Translations under genes and position numbers: made by a program
Shown: in pieces, positions 35,481-44,152 of the stretch
Numbering within the stretch: position 1 is the first letter of the stretch
Layout of the letters: every line of letters begins with the position of its first letter
The notes under the pieces: generated by a model
The model's database searches: none
What the model was told of the DNA's origin: nothing
The model's input: the letters and a program-made list of their open reading frames with translations, nothing else
NCBI GenBank assembly: GCA_019894875.1
Contig: JAGXNR010000001.1
Location: 1-64,000, forward strand
Reading direction: 5' to 3'
Source of the DNA: Promethearchaeota archaeon
Lineage (GTDB): Archaea > Asgardarchaeota > Lokiarchaeia > Sigynarchaeales > SOKP01
Length of the DNA stretch: 64,000 nucleotides

Positions 35481-36308
35481 ATGATGGATGTTAAACGTAT
35501 CATCTCAAGAATTGAAAAGAATTATATTAAATCGAACTTGAGAAAAGAAGAACGGATTGATGGGCGTGGTCTTTGGGATTACCGGGAGATTGACATTAAA
35601 AGTGATATTATAGCTTCAGCTGAAGGTTCTGCTGACGTGTTATTAGGAGAAACAAGGATAATCACAGGTTTAAAATACGAAGTTGGAGCACCTTTTCCAG
35701 ATCTTCCAAATGAAGGTGTTTGTACTGTTATGGCAGAGTTACTCCCATTAGCATCTCCATTGTTTGAAAGAGGTCCTCCTGATGAACAATCAATAGAATT
35801 AGCTAGGGTAGTTGATCGAGGAATTCGACATGCAGATTGTGTTCAGACTAAAAAACTTTGTATTAAAGAGAAGGAAGCTGTCTATATACTTTTCCTTGAT
35901 ATGTACGTGATGAATCACGATGGTAATTTAATTGATGCTGGAGCAATAAGTGCGTTAACCACATTACTTTCTGCACACGTTCCTGAAGGTGTAATTGGAG
36001 ATGACGGTCTAGAATGGACAGGTAAGTACTTAACAGGAAAGGATATAGTAAATGAGTTACCATTAGCATTAACTTTTGGGAAAATTGATAATATTATTTT
36101 CTTAGATCCTAAGTTGCCTGAAGAATTGGTTTGTGAAGGTAAAATCTCAATATCGGTCACAGAAAACAAAATAACTTCTATTCAAAAGAGTGGAGCTGCG
36201 ACATTTTCAATTGATGAAATCAATATGATATGTAAAAAATCAATGGAAATTGGCCAAAAATTAAGAAAACAGTTAAATCTATTGCAGTATCATTCTTCAA
36301 TTAAATAA
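35481..36308 (+). CDS. rrp42: Exosome subunit Rrp42
   Basis: 275 residues. Non-catalytic RNase PH-like partner of Rrp41 in the hexameric ring. Signatures: KEERIDGRGLWDYREI, GSADVLLGETRIITGLKYEV, LPLASPLFERGPPDEQSIEL and ARVVDRGIRH. Conserved catalytic Asp of Rrp41 is replaced in the corresponding MNHDGNLIDAGAISALTTLL block. Last of the exosome trio. Confidence 0.95.
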   Translation: MMDVKRIISRIEKNYIKSNLRKEERIDGRGLWDYREIDIKSDIIASAEGSADVLLGETRIITGLKYEVGAPFPDLPNEGVCTVMAELLPLASPLFERGPPDEQSIELARVVDRGIRHADCVQTKKLCIKEKEAVYILFLDMYVMNHDGNLIDAGAISALTTLLSAHVPEGVIGDDGLEWTGKYLTGKDIVNELPLALTFGKIDNIIFLDPKLPEELVCEGKISISVTENKITSIQKSGAATFSIDEINMICKKSMEIGQKLRKQLNLLQYHSSIK

Positions 36309-36370
36309 AATCATTTTTTAATTATTTTTTTATTATATTTTTATTATATTTTGTAATTTTTTGTCATTTT
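36309..36370 (+). terminator. T-rich tract after rrp42
   Basis: Several T-runs (TTTTTTAATTATTTTTTTATT ends etc.) follow the rrp42 stop, resembling archaeal oligo-T termination signals. A 290-bp gene-free gap with its own AT-rich promoter zone then precedes rpl37ae, so the superoperon may be split in two transcripts here. Confidence 0.45.
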
Positions 36371-36600
36371 GTAAGGGATATGGGTTTATTTATTTTAGTG
36401 GATATTCTTACTATCTTTAAACAAGTATCAATCCCCCTTGAATTGAATTATTTAATTTATATTATTGAAAAATTTCCTTTATTTGTAGATGGTCTTAAAA
36501 GTAAACTAAATAACATTTTATTGGGAAATATATAAGGGTTTTTAGAAAAATTTATAGTTTATCCTATATTAAAAATTACATCAATTATTAAAAACTGACT

Positions 36601-36897
36601 TTGATTAAATTGGGAAAAACAAAAAAAGTTGGTGCCACAGGAAAATATGGGGCGAAATTTGGGAGTACTTTACGTAAAAGAACTCGTTTAATTTTAGAAA
36701 AAATGAAAGGAGATTCTATATGCCCTAAATGTCTGACTAAAGGTACTACACATAGAATATCAACAGGAATTTGGCATTGTAAAAAATGCGATGCACGATT
36801 TACTGGTGGAGCTTATTATATCGAAACTCCTCGTGGTGCTGAATCTTTCCGAATCAGTAAACGTAAGCAAAGAGAATTAGAAGCAATAGAAGAATAA
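36601..36897 (+). CDS. rpl37ae: 50S ribosomal protein L37Ae
   Basis: 98 residues from TTG 36601 (a TTG at 36613 is an alternative). The zinc ribbon CPKC...CKKC (SICPKCLTKGTTHRISTGIW then HCKKCDARFTGGAYYIET) is the L37Ae signature, and KTKKVGATGKYGAKFGS is the usual N-terminus. Its stop overlaps the pcc1 start (TAATG). The RNA polymerase subunit P gene that often follows it in archaea is absent. Confidence 0.94.
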   Translation: MIKLGKTKKVGATGKYGAKFGSTLRKRTRLILEKMKGDSICPKCLTKGTTHRISTGIWHCKKCDARFTGGAYYIETPRGAESFRISKRKQRELEAIEE

Positions 36898-37169
36898 TGA
36901 GTCAAAATAGAATTTTTTCAATTGAATCATGTATAGAGTTAAAATTTAATGATTCTGAGACACGAGATATATCTTATAATTCATTTATTCCGGAGATAGA
37001 AAAGTTACAAACTAATCGGGCTAAAGTTTTAGTCGAGAAAAAAAACTCTAACATTCTTAATTTCAAGATTGAGAGTAATGACATCACAGCTTTTCGAGCA
37101 TCGATTAACGAAATTATAAATTTCGGAAAAATAATTGAAAATACTATAAATATAACAGAAATTTCTTAA
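36897..37169 (+). CDS. pcc1: KEOPS complex subunit Pcc1
   Basis: 90 residues, the normal size. Pcc1 dimerises Kae1 in KEOPS, which makes t6A37 in tRNA. The pattern ESCIELKFNDSETRDISYNS ... FKIESNDITAFRASINEII matches the Pcc1 fold with the typical D-x-x-A-x-R-A-x-x-N helix. Overlaps the rpl37ae stop by one base. Another KEOPS subunit, Cgi121, lies at 41165 in the same gene string. Confidence 0.88.
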   Translation: MSQNRIFSIESCIELKFNDSETRDISYNSFIPEIEKLQTNRAKVLVEKKNSNILNFKIESNDITAFRASINEIINFGKIIENTINITEIS

Positions 37170-37224
37170 TAAAAAGAATAATACAACAATAAAATAACAA
37201 ATACTGAAAAAGGGAAAAGAAATT

Positions 37225-37590
37225 ATGACAATAAATCTTGATGATTTAGATGAAGAACAGAGAAATAAAATCCAAAATTTAGCCAACTTACAACAAACTT
37301 ATGAAATTATTGAAACGCAACGAAGACAAACAGAATCTCATCTAAGAGAAACAGAATTTGCTATCGAAGAGTTGGATAAAGTTAACTCTGATGATACACA
37401 AGTATACAAATCCTTAGGTGGAATTCTTGTATTGAGTGAGAAAAATAAGCTTCTTGATGAAAAAAAAAGTCTAAAAGTTACTCTGGAAATGAGGTTGAAA
37501 ACATTAGACCAGAAAAAATCAAGATTGGAAAATCAAATAAAAACGTTAACTAGTTCAATTCAGACTGATCTTCAAAATAAAGGTTCCTAA
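37225..37590 (+). CDS. pfdB: Prefoldin beta subunit
   Basis: 121 residues. Beta prefoldin: two long coiled-coil helices (LANLQQTYEIIETQRRQTES and KKSLKVTLEMRLKTLDQKKS) linked by a beta hairpin (VYKSLGGILVLSEKNKL). Prefoldin passes unfolded chains to the thermosome. Its place after pcc1 is standard for archaea. Confidence 0.93.
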   Translation: MTINLDDLDEEQRNKIQNLANLQQTYEIIETQRRQTESHLRETEFAIEELDKVNSDDTQVYKSLGGILVLSEKNKLLDEKKSLKVTLEMRLKTLDQKKSRLENQIKTLTSSIQTDLQNKGS

Positions 37591-37598
37591 ACAACTTT

Positions 37599-38621
37599 AT
37601 GTTAAATTTTAATTATGAAGATTTTTTATCCTACTTGAAAGGCAAAAAAATCCTGATTACAACTCATGATCTAGTAGATATTGACGGTCTTGCTTCTTGC
37701 TTTGCTTTAAAGTTTTTCTTAACTAAACAACTTAACAAACCAACCGTTTCAATTTTTTTCTCAGAATTATCAAAACTTACTAGAATTTATATGGAAAAAT
37801 TTAATGAGAAATTTCCTGAATTTATTTTTTCTTACAAGAAGGATGTTGACCTGTCTAATTACGATATCTGTTTAATAATTGATGCAAACGAAGTTAGTCA
37901 AATAAGATTTAACCTTAAAAATGATACCTTACAATTAGGAATTCCTTATATTATCATTGATCATCACCACTATAATGAAGTTAACTTGAATAGTGAGAAT
38001 TTAGGTTCCCTAAATTTAATAGATGATAATTTTTCTTCTACCGTTGAAATTATCTTGAATTTGTTTCAGCACTATTCTCAGAAATTACCTCTCCCTTATA
38101 AATATCTCATGAGCACCGCAATTTTAACGGATTCTGGCTTTTTTAAATATGGAAATAATAATACTATAAAAAATATAAGTATTTTATTAGATGAAGATTT
38201 AAATTTTCAAGAAATAAGATTAATGTTGAATAGAGAAATCGATATCTCTGAAAGAATAGCACATATTAAGGGTTTGCAGAGAGTAAAATTAATTCGTGAA
38301 GGAAATTATTTAATTGGGATTACTAATGTCAGTAGTTTTGGTGCTAAGGTTGCCAATACTCTAATTAAAATCGGTTTCGATATCAGTATTATTCATTCAA
38401 AGGACAAGGGACAGAAAACTATCAATAGCAGAGCTAAAAAAAGTATATGTTTAAAAACAGGTTTACATATGGGGACAATATTTGAAGAAATATCAGAGAA
38501 ATTCGGGGGATATGGTGGTGGGCATGATGGTGCTGCGGCATTGACCTTTGATGCGGATTTAGATATAATATTGAAAAAAATTATTGAGAAGATAAAACAA
38601 GTGTTACGATCTAAATTTTAA
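37599..38621 (+). CDS. DHH-family phosphoesterase
   Basis: 340 residues. DHH motifs in order: THDLVDIDGLASCFAL, LIIDANE, the signature IIIDHHHYNE, TAILTDSGFF; and DHHA1 motif GGYGGGHDGAAALTF at the C-terminus. Likely a manganese-dependent nuclease or phosphatase of the RecJ/NrnA type; substrate not determined. It begins nine bases after prefoldin beta, a neighbourhood often conserved in archaea. Confidence 0.9.
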   Translation: MLNFNYEDFLSYLKGKKILITTHDLVDIDGLASCFALKFFLTKQLNKPTVSIFFSELSKLTRIYMEKFNEKFPEFIFSYKKDVDLSNYDICLIIDANEVSQIRFNLKNDTLQLGIPYIIIDHHHYNEVNLNSENLGSLNLIDDNFSSTVEIILNLFQHYSQKLPLPYKYLMSTAILTDSGFFKYGNNNTIKNISILLDEDLNFQEIRLMLNREIDISERIAHIKGLQRVKLIREGNYLIGITNVSSFGAKVANTLIKIGFDISIIHSKDKGQKTINSRAKKSICLKTGLHMGTIFEEISEKFGGYGGGHDGAAALTFDADLDIILKKIIEKIKQVLRSKF

Positions 38622-38671
38622 TTAATAAAAGATTATTATAATTCAAAATTGAAAATCGATTTACTGTAAGC

Positions 38672-39526
38672 ATGGATTTAATAAGATTTGAAAATTTCTT
38701 TTATCGCTATAAAGGAAATGAGGAATATGCCTTAAACAATATTAATTTAAAAATTGAAAAAGAAGAAAATTTCATATTACTCTGTGGAGAAACAGGATCT
38801 GGAAAAACAACATTAATTAAATGCATGAATGGATTAATTCCGCAATTTTATTCGGGTTTTTACAAGGGTAGTGTATATATTAATGAGATTAACACAGTTG
38901 AGACATCCATTGCAAATTTATCGACTGAAGTGGGCATAGTCTTTCAAAATCCAGAGAACCAGTTAATTGCTATGAATGTAGAGCACGAAATAGCATTTGG
39001 GTTAGAAAATCTTGGTATCCCTCGAAAAGAAATAGCTCAAAAAATTGAAGATAGTGCTTCTTTGACTGAAATTGAACACCTTCTTGATAAAGCACCGTTT
39101 GAATTAAGTGGTGGGGAACAACAGCGTGTAGCAATTGCCTCAATTTTAGTATTAGAACCGAAAGTTATTATCTTAGATGAGCCCACTGCCTTATTAGATC
39201 CCCAAATGGCAAGAAAGATCATTCATCTCTTAAAAGAGATCCAATTAGAAAGGAAAATTACAATTTTGATAAGTGAACATCGATTGGATTTGTTACTCCC
39301 GTTCGCTGACCAAATGATCTTGATGAAAAATGGGAGTGTTATTGAACATGATTCTCTTGAAATTGTTTTTAATGGAAACAACTTCCAAAATTTAAATTTA
39401 AACAAACCGGTGATATATACAATTTTCAAGAAATTAAAAGAAGAAAATTTATTTGAAGGACAGATTCCTACTTCTATTCCAGAAGCAGTAAATTCTTTAA
39501 AAACATATCGTTTAAATAATTGGTGA
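38672..39526 (+). CDS. ecfA1: ECF transporter ATPase (EcfA-type) 1
   Basis: 284 residues. Energy-coupling-factor ABC ATPase: Walker A GETGSGKTTLIKC, Q-loop VFQNPENQLIA, signature LSGGEQQRVAIAS, Walker B VIILDEPTALLD, H-loop ISEHRLD. Followed by ecfA2 and ecfT. These modules import vitamins or metal ions with a substrate-binding S component, which is not encoded nearby. Confidence 0.92.
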   Translation: MDLIRFENFFYRYKGNEEYALNNINLKIEKEENFILLCGETGSGKTTLIKCMNGLIPQFYSGFYKGSVYINEINTVETSIANLSTEVGIVFQNPENQLIAMNVEHEIAFGLENLGIPRKEIAQKIEDSASLTEIEHLLDKAPFELSGGEQQRVAIASILVLEPKVIILDEPTALLDPQMARKIIHLLKEIQLERKITILISEHRLDLLLPFADQMILMKNGSVIEHDSLEIVFNGNNFQNLNLNKPVIYTIFKKLKEENLFEGQIPTSIPEAVNSLKTYRLNNW

Positions 39527-39555
39527 GATAAATAAGTACAGAATTACCCCTGATA

Positions 39556-40395
39556 ATGTTAAAAGATGTAGTGTATACTTACCCAAATGGTACTACTGCA
39601 TTAAAAGAAATCAATTTAAACATTTACAGAGGGGAATTCGTTGGAATAATGGGTAAAAACGGAGCAGGTAAGACAACACTAATCCGAACCTTAAATGGAT
39701 TAATAAGACCTACACAAGGCAATATCTATATTAATAACAACAATATTTATAACACTACTATTGCAACGTTATCAAAAACAGTAGGATTAATATTTCAAAA
39801 TGCTTCTCATCAACTTTTTGCAAACACTGTAGAGGACGAAATTAAATTTTCGTTAAGGAGTTTTAATTTAAATAAAGAAGAGAGCCAGAAAAAAATAAAT
39901 GAAATTCTAAACCAGTTTGATCTTGAGAAATATAGAAATAGATCTCCTCTTAATCTGTCTGGCGGGGAATCAAAAAAATTAGCTATTGCTTCAATATTTT
40001 GTAGAGATCCAGATATTTTAGTATTCGATGAACCCACTTTAGGTCAAGACGCTAAAGAAATTGATTTTTTTTTGAAATTAATCAAAAAAGAAAGAGAAAA
40101 TAACAAAACAGTAATAGTCATTACTCATAATGTTGAATTCGCTTTTGAATATATACCTAGGACAATTTTAATGGCAGATGGGAATATAATTGCAGATGGT
40201 CCTACCCAAAAAGTATTAAATAATGAGAAGTTGGTGGTGAAATCTTCATTAGTATTACCACAATCTCGAGAATTATCTTTAGCTTTACAATCAGAGGGAT
40301 TTCAAAATACAGATAACCTACTTTCTACATCTGATGCAACGGACTACTTAATACAATTTTTTAAAAACAATATTAGAAGGACTCAAGAGGGATAA
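39556..40395 (+). CDS. ecfA2: ECF transporter ATPase (EcfA-type) 2
   Basis: 279 residues. Walker A GKNGAGKTTLIRT, Q-loop IFQNASHQLFA, signature LSGGESKKLAIAS, Walker B ILVFDEPTLGQD, H-loop ITHNVEF. The ATG at 39556 is used, though the frame is open a further nine codons upstream. Pairs with EcfA1 as the heterodimeric motor. Six bases separate it from ecfT. Confidence 0.92.
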   Translation: MLKDVVYTYPNGTTALKEINLNIYRGEFVGIMGKNGAGKTTLIRTLNGLIRPTQGNIYINNNNIYNTTIATLSKTVGLIFQNASHQLFANTVEDEIKFSLRSFNLNKEESQKKINEILNQFDLEKYRNRSPLNLSGGESKKLAIASIFCRDPDILVFDEPTLGQDAKEIDFFLKLIKKERENNKTVIVITHNVEFAFEYIPRTILMADGNIIADGPTQKVLNNEKLVVKSSLVLPQSRELSLALQSEGFQNTDNLLSTSDATDYLIQFFKNNIRRTQEG

Positions 40396-40400
40396 ATAGA

Positions 40401-41168
40401 ATGTCTTTAGAATTTCTTAACGCCTTTAAATTCATGAGAAAAGAATCATTCTTACATAATTTAGATCCTCGAGCTAAATTATTTCTAGCGATAGTTTATA
40501 CAATTGTAGCATTATTATTCAACCAAATCATCCCTTTATTCCTAATTTTATTGAGCCTAGTCCCACTAGTAGTAATCGGGAAAATTTTTAGACAATGGAT
40601 TAAAAGCATACGGGGATTATCTTTTTTGGTCATTTTTATAATTATTTTGAATACATTATTCATTTCTCTATCTTTTGCAATTGCCATGATATTGAGAATT
40701 TTCATTATGATCTCTGCATTTTCAATCTTTTTTTTAACAGTAGATCCAAACAACTTAGCACTTTCTTTAATATCTATGAAAATTCCATATGAATTTGCCT
40801 TCTCTTTCTCCTTAGCATTTAGATTTGTACCAACAATCGCAAAAGAAGCGCAAAATATAATGGATGCTCAACAAAGCAGAGGGTATGAGATGCAAGAAAA
40901 AGGACTTATTAACCAAATTAAAAATCTTTTTCCTTTATTAATTCCATTAATCATTTGTTCAATAAGAAGAGCGTTTAATGTAGCTGAAGCTCTAGAATCA
41001 AGAGCGTTTGGAAGTAAAAAAGAACGTTCCTATTATTATATCATTAAATATTCTTTCAAAGATTGGATTTTTACTCTCTATTTAGTACTTTTTCTTATAC
41101 TTTTTATTGTTTTAAGGATCCAGTTTAATTTAATGCCTGAATTCTTTTCATGGAGTTTGCCTGTATGA
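40401..41168 (+). CDS. ecfT: ECF transporter transmembrane component (EcfT)
   Basis: 255 residues. Starts LDPRAKLFLAIVYTIVALLF, has about five membrane segments, and carries the coupling-helix motifs with Ala-Arg-Gly-like patterns (DAQQSRGYEM and EALESRAFGS) that dock on the ATPases. Its TGA overlaps the cgi121 ATG (ATGA). Confidence 0.92.
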   Translation: MSLEFLNAFKFMRKESFLHNLDPRAKLFLAIVYTIVALLFNQIIPLFLILLSLVPLVVIGKIFRQWIKSIRGLSFLVIFIIILNTLFISLSFAIAMILRIFIMISAFSIFFLTVDPNNLALSLISMKIPYEFAFSFSLAFRFVPTIAKEAQNIMDAQQSRGYEMQEKGLINQIKNLFPLLIPLIICSIRRAFNVAEALESRAFGSKKERSYYYIIKYSFKDWIFTLYLVLFLILFIVLRIQFNLMPEFFSWSLPV

Positions 41169-41854
41169 TTGAAAAAGATTTTAATATTAAACTAATGGAT
41201 TTACATTACTATGTTGGAATTAATCAAATAAAAATTGAATTGGATCAATTTTTAGAAGCTTATAAGATACGTAATGTTGAAGAAGCATTAAATTATTTAT
41301 TTAAAATAATAGAAGAACTTCAAAATAAACATAATGAATTGATAATACAAGTTATTAGAGAAACTTATGTGTTAAACCAAGATCATATGTTTGTGGCATG
41401 TTATTATTTGCAAAAAGCATTATTTCATGATACTCTTATATCCAACAAGAAAAATATTGAATTGCTATTATATTTATCAACTCATAGGCAAATAAGTAAG
41501 GGTATTAAAACATTTGGTGTTGATGCTAGAGAGTTAAAAAAGGGAACATTTATAATCTGCATTATCTCACCAATTAACAACCTAAGCTTGATAAATAATG
41601 AGATTTTGGAAGCTTTAAAGGCTACCGAGATAGAAATATCCATAAATGATTTAACGTCTGAGAAGATCAAAGAAATAATTCATTTTTATGAATTTTCAGA
41701 ACTACAGATCAAATCTGTATTAAATTCTTATGGAATTAAAAACATCAATTTTGAAGAACCAAGAAATAATTTACTTGATTTATCATTTGCTGTATTCGAT
41801 TTAATATGTGAGAAAATGGCACTCCTGAATTTAGAGAAAATAAGATTAGGTTAA
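41165..41854 (+). CDS. cgi121: KEOPS complex subunit Cgi121
   Basis: 229 residues from the ATG at 41165, which overlaps the ecfT stop (an ATG at 41150 is in frame but overlaps more). The N-terminal half is unusual; the C-terminal half has the Cgi121/TPRKB pattern: LLYLSTHRQISKGIKTFGVD, KKGTFIICII, then a helix pair (ISINDLTSEKIKEIIHFYEF). Cgi121 binds tRNA CCA ends in KEOPS. Location after an ECF module is unexpected, but in the same strand string as pcc1. Confidence 0.8.
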   Translation: MIEKDFNIKLMDLHYYVGINQIKIELDQFLEAYKIRNVEEALNYLFKIIEELQNKHNELIIQVIRETYVLNQDHMFVACYYLQKALFHDTLISNKKNIELLLYLSTHRQISKGIKTFGVDARELKKGTFIICIISPINNLSLINNEILEALKATEIEISINDLTSEKIKEIIHFYEFSELQIKSVLNSYGIKNINFEEPRNNLLDLSFAVFDLICEKMALLNLEKIRLG

Positions 41855-41861
41855 ATAATTA

Positions 41862-42377
41862 TTAATCTACTTTATGAATAATGTCTTTCTTCTGCAAGAA
41901 AGATACACCGCTGAAATTACCTAAAATTTCTATCCTAATCACTTTATCTGGATTCTCAAGATCAACTTTGTTATTTATTCCTGAAGCCAATCGTTCGATA
42001 AGTGCATTTCTTTCTATATTCTTATGTTTTCTGCGTTTTAATACTATTTTAAAAGAATCTCGTTCCTTAATAAAGGTTTTATAATGATTTTGTATCAAAT
42101 TTGTCAATGTTTTGAGGTTAGATTCACACACAAAATCTATCGGGATAATTTTCAAGATATATTGGAAAAAGTGGGGATTCTCTTTCAAAATTTTTTGAAT
42201 TTTTCGAATCATCATTTTAGCATCTATCTCAGTTAACGCAGTTATTAATCCGGGAAACGTTAAACTTGATATAATTGGATAAGTATCACCACATATTAAT
42301 AGAGTAAACCATAACTCTGTACTAGCATTCGTTTCATTATATCTGGAAGTTGAGATTAATAAATTGAAATTTTTTAT
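41862..42377 (-). CDS. THUMP-domain RNA-binding protein (Tan1-like), non-AUG start
   Basis: The frame is coding over about 171 residues. The C-terminal THUMP part contains ILKIIPIDFVCESNLKTLTN, SFKIVLKRRKHKNIERN and VRIEILGNFSGVSFL; the N-terminal part reads NFNLLISTSRYNETNASTEL ... CGDTYPIISSLTFPGLITAL, as in Tan1-type tRNA acetylation cofactors. The first ATG is only at 42215, inside the conserved region. Upstream of that the frame remains open to 42377, where ATA follows TAA and GAGAGTGGTG. So either AUA initiates or the start is unusual in another way. Ends 7 bp from cgi121, convergent; downstream of sua5. Confidence 0.75.
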   Translation of the reverse strand: MKNFNLLISTSRYNETNASTELWFTLLICGDTYPIISSLTFPGLITALTEIDAKMMIRKIQKILKENPHFFQYILKIIPIDFVCESNLKTLTNLIQNHYKTFIKERDSFKIVLKRRKHKNIERNALIERLASGINNKVDLENPDKVIRIEILGNFSGVSFLQKKDIIHKVD

Positions 42378-42391
42378 TTACACCACTCTCA

Positions 42392-43051
42392 CTATTTAGA
42401 CAAAAAATCTAAAATCTCTTCTTTAGGGATCTTACCTATTCTTAAAAACTTTGGTATCGGTGTTGTACAGTCTACAATTGTTGTTGAAAGTTGGGATTTT
42501 GACTTCCCACTATCAATAATTAAATCAATTGGGCTTAGTATTTTCTTTGCAACCTCTTCACCACTAATACAGGGAGGTTCCCCAGAATAGTTAGCTGAAG
42601 TTCCGATTATAACTCCTAAGTGTCCTTTCGATTTCAAAATATTTAAAATTTCCAGAATAATTTCATTCTCCGGAACTCGTAACCCGATTGTATTTTTATT
42701 AGCAGTAACTTCTGGTGGTATTATATTTTGGGCATTCTTTTTTAATATTAGTGTTAACTGACCTGGCCAATATCGTCTGGCCAATTTATACGCTAAGTCA
42801 TTAAATTCAGCGATTTTTAAAACTTCTTCAATATCAGAAGCCAATAATAGGAATCCTTTAGATTTATCTCGATACTTTATATCAAACAATCTATTGATTA
42901 CATTTAAATTTAAAGGGTTACCCCCAATTCCATAAACTGAATTTGTGGGAAAGGCAATTATTTTACCTTCTATAATATTTTCAACAGCTATCTCTAAATA
43001 GAAGGTTATTTCCTTAAGGGCTTTACCCCCGAGCTTTATTAAAAATCCCAT
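42392..43051 (-). CDS. sua5: Threonylcarbamoyl-AMP synthase (Sua5/TsaC)
   Basis: 219 residues. Makes the threonylcarbamoyl adenylate used by KEOPS for t6A37. Motifs: GKIIAFPTNSVYGIGGNPLN, KYRDKSKGFLLLAS, RYWPGQLTLILKK, TIGLRVPEN, GVIIGTSANYSGEPPC and LIIDSG. Short TsaC-like form without the C-terminal Sua5 domain. Functional neighbour of pcc1 and cgi121 on the opposite strand. Confidence 0.94.
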   Translation of the reverse strand: MGFLIKLGGKALKEITFYLEIAVENIIEGKIIAFPTNSVYGIGGNPLNLNVINRLFDIKYRDKSKGFLLLASDIEEVLKIAEFNDLAYKLARRYWPGQLTLILKKNAQNIIPPEVTANKNTIGLRVPENEIILEILNILKSKGHLGVIIGTSANYSGEPPCISGEEVAKKILSPIDLIIDSGKSKSQLSTTIVDCTTPIPKFLRIGKIPKEEILDFLSK

Positions 43052-43207
43052 GAATATTAGCTAAGTTTGTTCTATATAAAAATTCATTAAATTGAAAAAA
43101 TCAGTATTAATTATAAATTTGTTTTATTAGATTATAAGTAGTGATATTGGTCCACAAAGAAATCAAATGTACAAAAAATAAAAAGTGTTGATTGAAAAAG
43201 ATATAAT

Positions 43208-44149
43208 TTATTTTGGATATTGTTCTTGACAACTTAATTCTACAGCTATTCGTTCCCAATTATGATCTAAATGTTCTTGAAGTTCTATTAAATCTTTTTC
43301 AGAAATTTGTGAGAATCTTTTTTGCTTAGAAAGATAATCGACTAAAGGGGTTCTCTTAGATGCCTCTGTTAAAGATTTACTCTTTTTAGATAGTGTCATA
43401 ATGCCATTTTCAACCTCAAATAATATCCATGAACCCGATTTTACAGCTAATCGCGCAACTTCAATTTCATTTTCAGAATTGAATCCCCAACCAGGAGGGC
43501 AAGGTGCTAAAATATGGATATATTTACAACCTTTAATTGATTTCGCTTTCTTAAATTTATCGTATAAATCAAGTGGTTCGCTAATACTGCAGGTCGCAAC
43601 ATAGGGTATTTCGTGAGCAGCTAATATAGCTGGCAGGTTTTTCTTAAACCTATCTTTTCCAAGAGTTGTGGTGGTAGTTATTGCTCCGTGAGGTGTGCTT
43701 GACGAACGTTGAATTCCAGTGTTCATATATGCCTCGTTATCATAACAACAATATATGATATCTGTATTCCTTTCTGCCGCTCCACTTAGCCCTTGAATGC
43801 CTATGTCTGCAGTACCTCCATCTCCCGCAAATACTAAAGTTGTTATTTCTTCCCATCCTCTGTTTGGGAATTTATGAGCTTTTGCATCAAAGGCAGCCTT
43901 CATACCTGTGGCAGCTGCAGCTCCAGCCGCAAATGCCATATTAGTAAATGGGAAATTTGGTGCCGCTTTAGGCCATAATCCAATGACAACATTTAAACAT
44001 GAAGCGGGAGTTACAAGTGCTGTATTAGGACCTAAAGCTTTCATTGCCCATCTAAGTGCAATTTCAAGACCGCAACCAGCACAGCAAGAGTTTCCCGGGA
44101 GGAAAAACTCTTCTTGACATGAATCTAACGCTTCTTTTAATTTTACCAT
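43208..44149 (-). CDS. porB: Pyruvate:ferredoxin oxidoreductase beta subunit
   Basis: 313 residues. TPP-binding subunit. Cysteines for the proximal [4Fe-4S] cluster and TPP motif are visible: PGNSCCAGCGLEIALRW, TLVFAGDGGTADIGIQGLSG and CYDNEAYMNTGIQRSSSTPH. The archaeal four-subunit enzyme oxidises pyruvate to acetyl-CoA with ferredoxin. Last gene in the por string (gamma, delta, alpha, beta), 3 bp after porA. Confidence 0.95.
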   Translation of the reverse strand: MVKLKEALDSCQEEFFLPGNSCCAGCGLEIALRWAMKALGPNTALVTPASCLNVVIGLWPKAAPNFPFTNMAFAAGAAAATGMKAAFDAKAHKFPNRGWEEITTLVFAGDGGTADIGIQGLSGAAERNTDIIYCCYDNEAYMNTGIQRSSSTPHGAITTTTTLGKDRFKKNLPAILAAHEIPYVATCSISEPLDLYDKFKKAKSIKGCKYIHILAPCPPGWGFNSENEIEVARLAVKSGSWILFEVENGIMTLSKKSKSLTEASKRTPLVDYLSKQKRFSQISEKDLIELQEHLDHNWERIAVELSCQEQYPK

Positions 44150-44152
44150 CTA

